Under the pieces are notes generated by a model. The model ran no database searches, was not told the origin of the DNA, and was given only the letters and a program-made list of their open reading frames with translations. A stretch of 64,000 nt of DNA from Candidatus Nitrosopumilus sp. Its GTDB lineage: Archaea; Thermoproteota; Nitrososphaeria; Nitrososphaerales; Nitrosopumilaceae. A program made the translations under genes and the position numbers. Shown here piece by piece: positions 25,904 to 35,886 of the stretch (within the stretch, counting starts at the first letter, position 1; each line of letters begins with the position of its first letter). The stretch lies in contig NZ_JAOULD010000003.1 in NCBI RefSeq assembly GCF_029882185.1, positions 1-64,000 of the forward strand. The letters run 5' to 3'.

Positions 25904-26656
25904 ATGACTGAAAACAAAGTAGAATCATTCCTAAAATCAGAATTAAAAAAGAAAAATGCATTATTGTTTGTATTAATCGACTCTGAAGTGTCAAATCTAG
26001 AGGCATCAAGCAAGCTTGCTAAAGATGTGGAGAAGATTGGGGCTTCAGCAATTTTAGTAGGAGGCTCATCAGCAACTGATCAAATTGAAATGGCTCAGGT
26101 AGTAAAAGGAATCAAAAAAGGTCTAAAAATTCCAACTATTCTATTTCCAGGTAATGTTACAGGTGTTGTACCAGATGCTGATGCAATCTTATTTAGTTCA
26201 CTAATGAACTCTGAAAATCCATATTTTATAACACAAGCACAGGCTTTAGGAGCTCCAAGTGTCCTTAAATTTGGATTAGAACCACTTCCAACTGCATATT
26301 TAGTGATTGGAGATGGAACTTCTGCCTGGTTTGTTGGTTCAGCAAGAGGAATTCCATTTGAAAAACCAAAAATTGCTGCAGCCTATGCTCTTGCAGCTCA
26401 ATTCCTTGGCATGAGATTTGTATATCTTGAAGCAGGTTCTGGTGCAAAGACTAACGTTACTCCTGAAATGGTAAAGACAGTCAGACATGTATTTAATGGA
26501 TTTTTGATTGTAGGTGGAGGAATTAAAGATGAAAAAACTGCTGAAAGTCTAGTTAAAGCGGGAGCAGATGCTCTAGTAATAGGAACCTTCCTAGAAAAGG
26601 GAGGAAGTATCAAAAAACTCGAAAAAATAGCAAAAGCAATTCAAAGAAGTAAGTAA
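25904..26656 (+). CDS. Geranylgeranylglyceryl phosphate synthase
   Basis: Joins geranylgeranyl diphosphate to sn-glycerol-1-phosphate, the first step that commits carbon to archaeal ether lipids. The 250-residue protein has the PcrB/GGGPS TIM-barrel pattern: VLIDSE (residues 23-28), VGGSSATD near 48, ILFPGN, YLEAGSGA near 165, and the phosphate-binding end with VGGGIKDEKTAE and ADALVIGTFLEKGG. It starts a two-gene transcription unit with the PolD large subunit gene 12 nt downstream. It is cytoplasmic or membrane-peripheral. Confidence 0.9.
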   Translation: MTENKVESFLKSELKKKNALLFVLIDSEVSNLEASSKLAKDVEKIGASAILVGGSSATDQIEMAQVVKGIKKGLKIPTILFPGNVTGVVPDADAILFSSLMNSENPYFITQAQALGAPSVLKFGLEPLPTAYLVIGDGTSAWFVGSARGIPFEKPKIAAAYALAAQFLGMRFVYLEAGSGAKTNVTPEMVKTVRHVFNGFLIVGGGIKDEKTAESLVKAGADALVIGTFLEKGGSIKKLEKIAKAIQRSK

Positions 26657-26668
26657 AAAGACTGTATT

Positions 26669-29600
26669 ATGTCCAAAAATGATTCAACATCTCGAATTAG
26701 TAATACCGAGATGCCTGATTACTATCTTAATTACTATTCTAGCCTCTCAGATGAGGTATATTCAATTTTTGAGCATGCGGCATCAGCTAAATCTAGTCTT
26801 ACAGATTCCTCAGGTAATATTGAGCCTAAAATAGCATTTGATTTGGCTGATAGAGTTGCAAAAATGCACGAAATCGATATCGCCGAACCATTAAGAGAAA
26901 TTCTAAAAATCAATGGAAAAGAACTCTCGGCATTAATTTTAGCAAAAGAGATTGCTTTAGGCAAATATTGTCTTCCAGACGCTACTTTAGAAGACAAATT
27001 AGATCTTGCAGTCCGTGTAGGATTAGCGATAATTACTGAAGGAGTAACTATTGCACCATTACAAGGAATTAGTGAAGTAAAAATAAAAAAAAATAAAGAT
27101 GGAACAGAATATCTTTCTGTTTCTATTGCAGGACCAATGCGTTCAGCGGGTGGAACTGAATCTGCAGTTACTCTACTAATTGCAGATCATGTTAGAAAGA
27201 TTGCTGGCCTTTCAAAATTTCAAGCAAATTCTTTTGATGATGAAACTGGCAGATTTGTTGAGGAATTAAGAATCTATGAAAGAGAAGCTAGTAGCTTTCA
27301 ATTCCATATTTTAGATGAAGATATTGAACATGTAATTTCTAATCTTCCAGTTGAACTAGCTGGTGTTGACACTGATCCATATGAGGTTGTAAATCATAAA
27401 TCTATGGCTAGAATCCAAACAGACCGAGTAAGGGGAGGTGCCTTACGTGTTTTAAATGATGGATTGATTGGAAGATCAAAAAAACTCCTCAAAAGAATCG
27501 AATTGTATAATCTGGATGGCTGGGAATGGCTTAATGATCTTAAAGGAGCAGTTCAGACTGGGGAAAATCAGGAAGATGCAGCTGCAAAAAGAATGCGTGA
27601 AGTGATTACAGGCAGATCTGTATTATCAATGCCTAACAAATTAGGTGGATTTAGACTGAGATATGGAAGAGCATGTAATACGGGTTTTGCAGCAGTAGGA
27701 ATACACCCAGTAATTGCAGAAATTCTTGATCATACTGTAGCAGTAGGTACTCAAATCAAAATTGACATTCCTGGTAAAGGAGCAACTATAGCATTTGTTG
27801 ATTCAATTGATACCCCAACTGTTCGTCTCAATAACGGAAATGTTGTAAAGATTCTAGATGTAAAACATGGATTAGAAATCAAAAATGACATTGAAAAAAT
27901 TCTACATTTAGGTGATATTTTAATTTCATTTGGTGATTTTTTAGAAAATAACGCACAATTAATACCCTCAGCATATGTAGAAGAATTTTGGATAGAGGAA
28001 CTAAAACAAAAAATTGAAAAATATGAACCAAATGATCAGTACCTAAATCAATTTCTAAATAGAATTCCAACAATTGATGAAGCACTAAAAATTTCACTTG
28101 ATTTTAAAATTCCACTTCATCCACATTATCTATATTTCTGGGATAAAATATCGTCTAAAGAACTCCTCAAACTTTTAGAACCTAAAAATGTCAATGAAAC
28201 ATCAATCGAATATTCAAATGATGTAAAAAAAATTCTTGAAGATTTAGGTACTCCTCATAAAATTGAAAACGATTCAATTATTCTTGAACACCAAGAAGCA
28301 AAAATTTTCTTTAATGTTTTATTTAAAAAGAAACCATCTATTGATGATTTATCAGTACCAAAAATTCTAACTAAATCATCTGGCATTAAAATTAATAATA
28401 AATTCTCAACAAGCATTGGAGTTAGAATAGGAAGACCAGAAAAAGCAGCAGCTAGACAAATGAAACCTGCAACACATGTATTGTTTCCAGTTGGTGAGAA
28501 AGGTGGACCTACTAGAGATCTTCTTAAAGCTTCTAGAACTGAACATTTTTTTGCTAATATTTACAATCGACATTGTAAAAAATGCAATCAACCATCTATT
28601 GGAATTAAATGCTCTATTTGTGGCACAAAAACTTCTATCACATACAGATGCACAAATTGCAGAGATACTCTTAAAGAACCATTTTGCGAAAAATGCAAGC
28701 GTAAATCCCCTGCTCATTCACATAAAGAATTTCCATTAAAAACTAGGTTACTTTTAGCTCAGGAAAAAATGGGACTTCGTGCTAAAGAACCATTCAAAGG
28801 AGTAAAAGAACTCATCAATCAAGATAAAATTGCAGAACCTCTTGAAAAAGGACTTGTACGACAAAACTTTGGATTAACCACTTTCAAGGATGGAACCGTA
28901 AGATTTGATGCAACAAATTCTCCATTAACACAATTTAGACCATCATGGATTGGTACATCAATTGAAAAACTAAAAGAACTTGGGTATACTCATGACATTG
29001 ACGGAAATCCAATTGAGTCTGAAGAACAAACTATAGAACTTCGTATGCAAGATGTGATTATACCATATGAAAGTGGAAATTATCTAGTCTCAACTTGTAA
29101 ATACATTGATGTCTTATTAGAAAAATTCTATGGCAAATCTGCATTTTATAATGTAAAGAATTCAAAAGAGCTTATTGGACATTTGATAATTGGTTTAGCT
29201 CCTCACACGTCTGTAGGAATAGTAGGCAGAATCATAGGATATACTGAAACTCATGTTTGTTTTGGAACTCCTAATTGGCATTCTGCAAAAAGAAGAGATG
29301 CTGATGGTGATGCTGATTCAATAATGCTATTAATGGATAGCCTACTTAATTTCTCAAGACAATTTCTATCTGATAGAATAGGTGGATTGATGGATGCACC
29401 ATTACTTGTTCAACCACATGTTTTACCACATGAATCTCAACCACAAGCACATAATCTTGAAGTCACAAAAATACTTCCTTTGGAATTCTTTGAATCTACA
29501 TTTAAACAAGTAAAAGCTTCTGATGTGACCTCAATTGAAATTATTAAATCTCGGCTTGAAACTAAAAGACAATTTTATGATTATCATTTTACGCACAAAA

Positions 29601-30046
29601 CTTCATCATTAACAACTTCAAAATCAAGAAGTGCATATTCCACACTTGGTTCAATGCTTGATAAATTTGACATGCAAGTTAAAAATGCTGAATTAATCAA
29701 CGCTGTAAATACATCAGAGATTGTTTCGAATGTAATTTCAACACATCTTGTTCCAGATCTAATGGGAAACTTAAGAGCATATGCTAGACAGAGCTTTAGA
29801 TGTACTGCATGTGGAAAATCATTTCGTAGAATGCCTCTTATCCAAACTTGCGTTTGTGGTCACAAATTAATTGCCACAATTACTAGGGGCTCAGTAGAGA
29901 AATATCTAAAACTTGCAAAAAGATTAGTTGAAAAATATGATGTGGGTGAATATCAACAAGGAAGAATTCTTGCTTTATCAGATGAAATAGAATTAGTGTT
30001 TGGTAAAAGTAGAGGAGATCAATCCTTATTGACAGATTATTCGTAA
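26669..30046 (+). CDS. DNA polymerase D large subunit (DP2)
   Basis: 1125 residues, the catalytic subunit of the archaeal replicative polymerase PolD. The catalytic core has DADGDAD near residue 876 with its two metal-binding Asp residues, and the KRRDADGDAD context. A multi-cysteine zinc region near residues 637-680 (CNQP, CSIC, CTNC, CEKC) and a C-terminal zinc finger with CTACGKS and CVCG near 1055-1075 are present. The C-terminus QSLLTDYS is close to a PCNA-interacting (PIP) motif, but the last aromatic is missing. No intein is seen. DP1 is encoded 4 kb upstream. Confidence 0.95.
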   Translation: MSKNDSTSRISNTEMPDYYLNYYSSLSDEVYSIFEHAASAKSSLTDSSGNIEPKIAFDLADRVAKMHEIDIAEPLREILKINGKELSALILAKEIALGKYCLPDATLEDKLDLAVRVGLAIITEGVTIAPLQGISEVKIKKNKDGTEYLSVSIAGPMRSAGGTESAVTLLIADHVRKIAGLSKFQANSFDDETGRFVEELRIYEREASSFQFHILDEDIEHVISNLPVELAGVDTDPYEVVNHKSMARIQTDRVRGGALRVLNDGLIGRSKKLLKRIELYNLDGWEWLNDLKGAVQTGENQEDAAAKRMREVITGRSVLSMPNKLGGFRLRYGRACNTGFAAVGIHPVIAEILDHTVAVGTQIKIDIPGKGATIAFVDSIDTPTVRLNNGNVVKILDVKHGLEIKNDIEKILHLGDILISFGDFLENNAQLIPSAYVEEFWIEELKQKIEKYEPNDQYLNQFLNRIPTIDEALKISLDFKIPLHPHYLYFWDKISSKELLKLLEPKNVNETSIEYSNDVKKILEDLGTPHKIENDSIILEHQEAKIFFNVLFKKKPSIDDLSVPKILTKSSGIKINNKFSTSIGVRIGRPEKAAARQMKPATHVLFPVGEKGGPTRDLLKASRTEHFFANIYNRHCKKCNQPSIGIKCSICGTKTSITYRCTNCRDTLKEPFCEKCKRKSPAHSHKEFPLKTRLLLAQEKMGLRAKEPFKGVKELINQDKIAEPLEKGLVRQNFGLTTFKDGTVRFDATNSPLTQFRPSWIGTSIEKLKELGYTHDIDGNPIESEEQTIELRMQDVIIPYESGNYLVSTCKYIDVLLEKFYGKSAFYNVKNSKELIGHLIIGLAPHTSVGIVGRIIGYTETHVCFGTPNWHSAKRRDADGDADSIMLLMDSLLNFSRQFLSDRIGGLMDAPLLVQPHVLPHESQPQAHNLEVTKILPLEFFESTFKQVKASDVTSIEIIKSRLETKRQFYDYHFTHKTSSLTTSKSRSAYSTLGSMLDKFDMQVKNAELINAVNTSEIVSNVISTHLVPDLMGNLRAYARQSFRCTACGKSFRRMPLIQTCVCGHKLIATITRGSVEKYLKLAKRLVEKYDVGEYQQGRILALSDEIELVFGKSRGDQSLLTDYS

Positions 30047-30048
30047 AT

Positions 30049-31371
30049 CTATCTTAATTTGACGTACTCGTAAGCACCTAATTTATTATCAAAACAGAAC
30101 TTAACTTTCTGATAATCTTTTCTGAATGTTTTAACTTTAGAAAGAATTTTCTTTGGATCCTTTTTATCAATTACAACTTGTTTGATATATGATGCAATTT
30201 CTTGCATCTCGTTCTTTTTCATTCCTAGTCTTGTAATTTCAGAAACTCCCAATCTAATTCCACCTGGATGGAAATAGTTTCTTCCAGCTTTAATATCTCC
30301 TGGAATTAACTGTCTATTTACTATGATGTTTGCTTTTTCTAAATCAGCTTCTACTTTCCCTCCATCTGAATAATCTAAAACATTAACTGCAATTTGGTGC
30401 GATTGTGTAAATCCTCTGCTCTCTCCTAATACTTTAAATCCCATATCGCTTAATGCTTCGGCAAATGCTTTTGCATTTTTGATCACTGCAGTAGCATAAT
30501 CTTTACCAAACTCTAAAGCTTCGGCAAATGCAACTGCTTTTCCTGCCATATGATGAATGTGGTGACTACTTGTGAGTCCAGGGAAAGTTGCTTTTTTGAT
30601 TACTTCTTCATGTTCTTTCGAACCTAAAACAAGTCCACCTTGAGGGCCAAACAAAGTCTTGTGAGTACTCATAGTCATGGTATCTGCACCTTCTCGAAGA
30701 GGATCTTGGAATTTTCCACCTGCAATTAATCCCGCAACATGTGCCGCATCATAATTAATATGCATATCATAGCTTTTGAGAAAATCTGATAATTCTTTCA
30801 CAGGATGAGGAAACAAAAATAATGAACCACCAAACATTGCCATTTTTGGTAAACGGTTTTCATTTTTGAGATCTTTTACTTTTTGTTTTGTCTTATCTAC
30901 ATCAATTGTCATTTCTTCTGCATCAAATGGATAGAATTCAATTTCTAATCCATGAACTAAACCTGCAGTTCCAAAATGTTCCTTTTTCCCATGTGAAATA
31001 TGTCCACCAGCTGGAATTGAAGGTGCTAACATGATATCTCCAGGATTAGTAAATGCAGAATATATTGCCAAATTTGCAACAACTCCTGAAATTGGTCTGA
31101 CATCAGCAAATTTTGCTTTGTATAATTTCTTAGCTAATTTCATACATTCAAACTCTACATCATCAATGTAGACACAACCCGCATAGACTCTTTCTCCAGG
31201 CCATCCTTCAGCATATCTATTTCCAAAATCAGAAATTATTGCTTCTCTGACTGCAGGACTAGGAATATTTTCACTTGCAATTAATGGAATTGAATTCTCA
31301 AACCATTTATGATGATCCTTTAATTTTGTAAATATTTTATCATAAGCTTCTCTATTTTGTGATTTAGCCAT
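30049..31371 (-). CDS. glyA: Serine hydroxymethyltransferase
   Basis: Interconverts serine and glycine with a tetrahydropterin one-carbon carrier. 440 residues. The PLP lysine lies in STHKTLFGPQGG near residue 225, and the PLP-binding Asp/His in NYDAAHVAG near 205. The protein ends shorter than bacterial GlyA and matches the archaeal form. I prefer the ATG at 31371; one at 31380 adds three residues but falls within the distance from a TTTAAATT box (centre about 31397) expected for a leaderless start at the inner ATG. It is divergent from the thermosome gene. Confidence 0.9.
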   Translation of the reverse strand: MAKSQNREAYDKIFTKLKDHHKWFENSIPLIASENIPSPAVREAIISDFGNRYAEGWPGERVYAGCVYIDDVEFECMKLAKKLYKAKFADVRPISGVVANLAIYSAFTNPGDIMLAPSIPAGGHISHGKKEHFGTAGLVHGLEIEFYPFDAEEMTIDVDKTKQKVKDLKNENRLPKMAMFGGSLFLFPHPVKELSDFLKSYDMHINYDAAHVAGLIAGGKFQDPLREGADTMTMSTHKTLFGPQGGLVLGSKEHEEVIKKATFPGLTSSHHIHHMAGKAVAFAEALEFGKDYATAVIKNAKAFAEALSDMGFKVLGESRGFTQSHQIAVNVLDYSDGGKVEADLEKANIIVNRQLIPGDIKAGRNYFHPGGIRLGVSEITRLGMKKNEMQEIASYIKQVVIDKKDPKKILSKVKTFRKDYQKVKFCFDNKLGAYEYVKLR

Positions 31372-31425
31372 ATTTTGCATCTTGATTTTCCCAATTTAAA
31401 AACACCGATATGATCTCAAAAATAT

Positions 31426-31443
31426 CCTTCCTGATCTGGAAGG
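31426..31443. promoter_or_regulatory. CCTTCC-N6-GGAAGG palindrome at the thermosome promoter
   Basis: A perfect inverted repeat, CCTTCC then six bases then GGAAGG, sits directly before the TATAAAA box at 31444-31450. It therefore covers the BRE position of the thermosome promoter and lies between the divergent glyA and thermosome promoters. It is a candidate operator for a heat-shock or stress regulator. Confidence 0.5.
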
Positions 31444-31474
31444 TATAAAAGGGGAATCTGGAGTTTTGGCATCT

Positions 31475-33169
31475 ATGGGAATGCAAGCAACCTCAAAGGG
31501 AACTATGCCCGTTGTTTTGCTAAAAGAGGGTGGTTCTGAAACTAAAGGACGAGAAGCCCAAAAAAATAACATAGCAGCAGCTAAAATTATCTCTGAAATT
31601 GTTCATACCAGCCTTGGACCTCGAGGTATGGATAAAATGCTAGTCGATTCATTAGGTGACGTTACAATTACCAATGATGGTGCAACCATCCTAAAAGAAA
31701 TTGATGTACAACATCCAGCAGCAAAAATGCTAGTTGAAATCTCAAAAACTACAGATAACGAAGTTGGTGACGGTACAACATCTGCTGTAATTCTAGCTGG
31801 TGCTTTATTATCACAAGCAGAATCATTAATTGATTCAGATGTACATCCAACAATTATTGTTGATGGATATAGAAAGGCTGCAAGAAAAGCAAAAGAATTC
31901 TTGGAAGAAATTGCTGATACAATTTCTGCAAATGATAAAAATATTTTAAATAAAATTGCAAAAACTTCAATGCAAACAAAACTTGTTAGAAAGGATTCTG
32001 ATCTTCTTGCAGATATTATTGTAAAATCAGTGCTTGCTGTTTCAGAAAAAACTGGCGAATCTTTCGATGTTGATATTGATGATATCAAGGTTGAAAAGAA
32101 AGCTGGTGGTTCAATTAAAGATTCTACGATTATACAAGGCATTGTTCTTGACAAAGAAATTGTTCATGGTGGAATGCCTAGAAAAATTACAGATGCTAAA
32201 ATTGCATTAATCAATACCGCATTAGAAATTAGTAAAACTGAAACTGATGCAAAAATCAATATTTCAAATCCTCAACAATTAAAATCATTTTTAGATGAAG
32301 AAAATAGAATGCTAAAAACAATGGTTGACAAAGTTATCGGTTCTGGTGCTAATGTAGTCTTATGTCAAAAAGGATTGGATGATATGGCTCAACATTATCT
32401 TGCAAAAGCAGGAATTATTGCTGTTAGAAGAATTAAAGAAAGTGATCTTACAAAATTAGCAAAAGCAACAGGTGCTCGAATAGTTACAAATCTTGATGAT
32501 CTTTTTGAAAAAGATCTTGGTTCTGCTGAGGTTGTTGAAGAGAAAAAAATTGAAGAAGACAAATGGGTATTTGTTGAAGGATGTAAACATCCAAAATCTG
32601 TAACATTACTTCTTCGTGCAGGTTCACAAAGAGTTGTTGATGAAGTTGAACGCTCTGTTCATGATGCTTTAATGGTTGTAAAAGACGTAATGTTAAAACC
32701 ACAAATAGTTGCAGGTGGAGGAGCTCCTGAAACATTTGCTGCAACCAAAATTAGAGGTTGGGCAAAGTCTTTGGAAGGTAGAGAACAACTTGCAGCAGAA
32801 AAATTTGCAGATGCTCTAGAAGAAATTCCAATGGCACTTGCTGACAATGCTGGAATGGATCCAATTGATACACTTACACTTCTTCGTTCAAAGCAACAGA
32901 AAGGAGAGAAATGGACTGGAATTGATGTAATGAAGGCAAAGATTGGTAATATGAAATCAAGTGATATTATTGAACCACTTGCAGTCAAACTTCAAATTGT
33001 TTCAGCAGCTGCCGAGGCTGCATGTATGATTCTTAGAATAGATGATATTATTGCTACTCAAAAATCTGCAGGTGGACCACCTAGTGGTGAAGGCGGAATG
33101 GGTGGAATGCCTGGAATGGGTGGAATGCCTGGAATGGGTGGAATGCCTGACATGGGTGGAATGATGTAA
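31475..33169 (+). CDS. Thermosome (group II chaperonin) subunit
   Basis: 564 residues from ATG 31475; a TTG three codons upstream is possible but the TATA box at 31444 points to the ATG as a leaderless start. The group II chaperonin motifs are present: TSLGPRGMDKML near residue 44, GDGTTSAVILAG near 90, and GGGAPE near 405. The tail is a run of GGM-PGMGG repeats, typical of CCT/thermosome subunits. It forms a double ring that folds proteins with ATP. Only one subunit gene is seen here. Confidence 0.95.
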   Translation: MGMQATSKGTMPVVLLKEGGSETKGREAQKNNIAAAKIISEIVHTSLGPRGMDKMLVDSLGDVTITNDGATILKEIDVQHPAAKMLVEISKTTDNEVGDGTTSAVILAGALLSQAESLIDSDVHPTIIVDGYRKAARKAKEFLEEIADTISANDKNILNKIAKTSMQTKLVRKDSDLLADIIVKSVLAVSEKTGESFDVDIDDIKVEKKAGGSIKDSTIIQGIVLDKEIVHGGMPRKITDAKIALINTALEISKTETDAKINISNPQQLKSFLDEENRMLKTMVDKVIGSGANVVLCQKGLDDMAQHYLAKAGIIAVRRIKESDLTKLAKATGARIVTNLDDLFEKDLGSAEVVEEKKIEEDKWVFVEGCKHPKSVTLLLRAGSQRVVDEVERSVHDALMVVKDVMLKPQIVAGGGAPETFAATKIRGWAKSLEGREQLAAEKFADALEEIPMALADNAGMDPIDTLTLLRSKQQKGEKWTGIDVMKAKIGNMKSSDIIEPLAVKLQIVSAAAEAACMILRIDDIIATQKSAGGPPSGEGGMGGMPGMGGMPGMGGMPDMGGMM

Positions 33170-33197
33170 ATTATTTTGAAATTTTTTAAAACTTTAA

Positions 33198-33500
33198 TTG
33201 TTAATCAAATTACAAACAACATTGAATCAAATTACCTCTAAAGCACTCACTGGTTTCAAATACATTTACCTGATTGTATTTTTTGCATTACTAGCAGGAT
33301 TCTTTCATCCTCTTATCACAAATACAAGTTTTGATGGAGTTGTTATTGGAGTGTTGGTATTATTTGCAGGACTTGCAGGAGGCGTTTTACTATACAGAGC
33401 TGCAACATCTGAAAGTAAAAGAGCAATATTTCTTGGAAGTGGATTTGCCTTAATGTCTATTTCATTATATTATATTTTTCAGTTAACTGGAAGAACCTAG
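33198..33500 (+). CDS. Small membrane protein with three helices
   Basis: 100 residues from a TTG start. Three hydrophobic helices at about residues 22-38, 45-65 and 76-95 with short loops (EIR- and Ser/Glu-bearing TSESKRA). No conserved motif. It follows the thermosome gene after 28 nt on the same strand and overlaps the convergent glutamine synthetase stop by four bases. Function unknown. Confidence 0.55.
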   Translation: MLIKLQTTLNQITSKALTGFKYIYLIVFFALLAGFFHPLITNTSFDGVVIGVLVLFAGLAGGVLLYRAATSESKRAIFLGSGFALMSISLYYIFQLTGRT

Positions 33501-34969
33501 ACATCAAAATAAAGATAAAATTCATGTGGATGCGGTCTAATTGCAATCTCACGTTGATCTCTTCTTTCTAGTTCAATAATTTTATCAATAACATCGTTTG
33601 TATAGATTGGACTAAGGAACTTTCTATCACTTTCTAATTCATCTAATGCTTCACCAAGACTTTTTGGAAGAACTCCAATTCCTCTCTTAGCTCTATCTGA
33701 TTTTGTCATTTTGAAAATATCATCACGAACTTGATCACCGGGATCAATCTTTTTCTTTATTCCATCCATTCCTGCTGCTGTTACAGCTGCAAATACAAGA
33801 TATGGATTTGATGAAGGATCTGGTGCTCTAAATTCAAGTCTTTTAAGATTAGAATAATTTCTGCCCTTGAGATGTTTTGGAACTCTCACTATTGCAGAAC
33901 GATTTCCAGAACTCCAAGCAATATATGCAGGAGCTTCATATCCAGGTACTAATCTGTGATATGAATTAGTTGTTGGATTACCAATTGCTGATAGTGCTTT
34001 TGCATGATTAATTATACCGCCACAGAAATATCTTCCAACTTGACTTAATTCAATTTCATCATCTGGATCATAAAATGCATTTTCAGTTCCTTTCCATAAA
34101 CTAACATTAACATGCATACCGGAACCAGAATCCATTGCAATTGGTTTTGGCATCATTGTTGCAACTTTTCCATATTTTTGTGCAACATTTCTAATTACAT
34201 ACTTGTAAGATTGTGCAGCATCTGCGGCATTTGTCATATAATCATATTTGATATCTATCTCACATTGTCCTGCTGTTGCAACTTCGTGATGATGATTATC
34301 ACATAAGATGCCAAAATTTTTGTTTAAAATATTTACACATTCATTTCTATATGGTGTAAGAGTATCTGCTGGAGTACTTGGATAGTATCCTTCTTGTAGT
34401 CCCATAGGATATCCATCTCCTGATTGACTCCATGGAGCTTCTTTTGATTCAATTGAATATGATTGGCCTTTATAAGGTGTCAAAACATCCCAATGTACTT
34501 TATCAAATACAAAAAATTCAACTTCTGGACCCCATGTACTAAAGTCAAATCCTTGAGACTTGATATACTGTTCAGCTTTCTGAGAAATTCCTCTTGGATC
34601 TCTTGACAGTCTTCCTCTGTTTTCACCCCAATAAACATCACATAGAAGTCTGGCAGTTTTATTTTCAGTTAACCAAGGAATAATTGCAAAAGTGTTTGGA
34701 TCTGGTTTTAAAAGCAAATCAGAATCATCGATACTGGCAAATCCAATAATTGATGAACCATCTAATTTTGGTAATCCATCTCGCATTTGTTCTGGAGTAA
34801 ATGTATTTGCTGAAATTGTAGTATGGTGAAAATGTCCTGTTAGGCCTGTAAATTGCAGATCAATAAATTGAATTCCTTCATGTTGAATTCTTGAAAAAAC
34901 TTCGTCTGGTGAATATGTTACTTGGATTGCTTTACCGTGACTGACTTTATATGGCAATTTGTTCTTCAA
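33497..34969 (-). CDS. glnA: Glutamine synthetase (first copy, canonical motifs)
   Basis: 490 residues; makes glutamine from glutamate, ammonia and ATP. Canonical residues: LDGSSI near residue 66 (ammonium site Asp), EVEFFVF near 145, HHHEVATAGQCEID near 220-233, SGMHVN near 280, NPTTNSYHRLVPGYEAP near 325-341, and RLEFRAPDPSSNPYL near 370. This copy keeps the G-S-S and S-G-M-H residues that the second copy at 49680 has changed, so it is likely the main ammonium-assimilation enzyme. Start TTG at 34969. Confidence 0.9.
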   Translation of the reverse strand: MKNKLPYKVSHGKAIQVTYSPDEVFSRIQHEGIQFIDLQFTGLTGHFHHTTISANTFTPEQMRDGLPKLDGSSIIGFASIDDSDLLLKPDPNTFAIIPWLTENKTARLLCDVYWGENRGRLSRDPRGISQKAEQYIKSQGFDFSTWGPEVEFFVFDKVHWDVLTPYKGQSYSIESKEAPWSQSGDGYPMGLQEGYYPSTPADTLTPYRNECVNILNKNFGILCDNHHHEVATAGQCEIDIKYDYMTNAADAAQSYKYVIRNVAQKYGKVATMMPKPIAMDSGSGMHVNVSLWKGTENAFYDPDDEIELSQVGRYFCGGIINHAKALSAIGNPTTNSYHRLVPGYEAPAYIAWSSGNRSAIVRVPKHLKGRNYSNLKRLEFRAPDPSSNPYLVFAAVTAAGMDGIKKKIDPGDQVRDDIFKMTKSDRAKRGIGVLPKSLGEALDELESDRKFLSPIYTNDVIDKIIELERRDQREIAIRPHPHEFYLYFDV

Positions 34970-35010
34970 TCAAACACAAATACATCAGTCATTTAAGGAT
35001 TAGGTAAGAA

Positions 35011-35568
35011 ATGTCAGAAGAAAATCAAATTGATATTACCTCATTACATCATACAGTTTTACGTGAAACTGAAAGTGATTCACTTTTAGAAATTACTCCT
35101 AATTTTTATAGAAATCTAGCTGATTTCATAGGAAATTTACAAAAACAAGAATTTGATGGAATTGAAAATAAAATTAAAGATGCTATGATAGAAATGGTTA
35201 CAGAACTAACATCATTATTGATAGAAATTAGATTAGATAAAATTTCAAGTTCCTCTGATTTAGAAATAAGTAATTTGTTAGATGAAGAAAAATTCATCCT
35301 TGATTCTCAAGAGAAACAAAAAGAAAGAACTGAAATGATTCTTTCAGCTACACTAAATGGAAAATCAAAATTTTTAGAGTCATTATCTCAGAGTCACAAA
35401 ACTAAGAAAATTGTAATTAGATTCCTTCACGAAGTAGATGAAATTGTCGGTGCTGATCTTGAAAAATATGGACCTTTTAAAACTGAAGATATTGCTACAA
35501 TCCCATATGAAAATGCCCAGGCTTTAATTGTCAAAAATATTGCAACTAAGGTTCATTTAGAAGATTAG
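35011..35568 (+). CDS. GINS complex subunit (Gins51/15 type)
   Basis: 185 residues. The A domain is helical (about 25-120) and the B domain lies at the C-terminus, where KIVIRFLHEVDEIVGADLEKYGPF and EDIATIPYENAQALI carry the small beta domain pattern of archaeal GINS. GINS joins MCM and Cdc45/GAN to form the replicative helicase. It lies 42 nt after the divergent first GS gene and is one of several replication genes in this part of the window. Confidence 0.8.
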   Translation: MSEENQIDITSLHHTVLRETESDSLLEITPNFYRNLADFIGNLQKQEFDGIENKIKDAMIEMVTELTSLLIEIRLDKISSSSDLEISNLLDEEKFILDSQEKQKERTEMILSATLNGKSKFLESLSQSHKTKKIVIRFLHEVDEIVGADLEKYGPFKTEDIATIPYENAQALIVKNIATKVHLED

Positions 35569-35599
35569 ATAGAAATTATACCTTTTATCATCATAATAC

Positions 35600-35884
35600 A
35601 TGTCTCATACAGGTGTTGATGTGATTGATTTTCTTTTTTATACAATTTATCCTGTAATTGGAATTTTTATGATAGAAATTATTAGCAGAGTTGTAAAATC
35701 TCCAAAATGGATAAAATTGTGGATACAAGCAATTGTATCAATTGGTTTTGGAGTTTACTATTGGTTTATTTTACCTGCACCACAAAATTTTCCGTTAACT
35801 GCTATGGTAATGTTTGCACTTGCTATTGCCCTGATTTATCAAGGAAGACGTGCAAAAATTTCTCCTGATAAAAGTCCTTATTGA
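35600..35884 (+). CDS. Small three-helix membrane protein
   Basis: 94 residues with three hydrophobic segments (about 8-27, 39-55, 66-82) and a charged tail. It lies 31 nt downstream of the GINS gene on the same strand and ends two bases before the convergent AN1 zinc-finger gene. I do not recognise a family. Confidence 0.6.
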   Translation: MSHTGVDVIDFLFYTIYPVIGIFMIEIISRVVKSPKWIKLWIQAIVSIGFGVYYWFILPAPQNFPLTAMVMFALAIALIYQGRRAKISPDKSPY

Positions 35885-35886
35885 TT

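Noticed and set aside
26669-30046. Intein in the PolD large subunit
   Set aside because: The length of 1125 residues is normal and no splicing-type Cys/His-Asn block was found.
31603-32154. A 183-residue open frame antisense to the thermosome gene
   Set aside because: It covers conserved thermosome motifs on the opposite strand and has the Ser/Ile-rich composition of a shadow frame.
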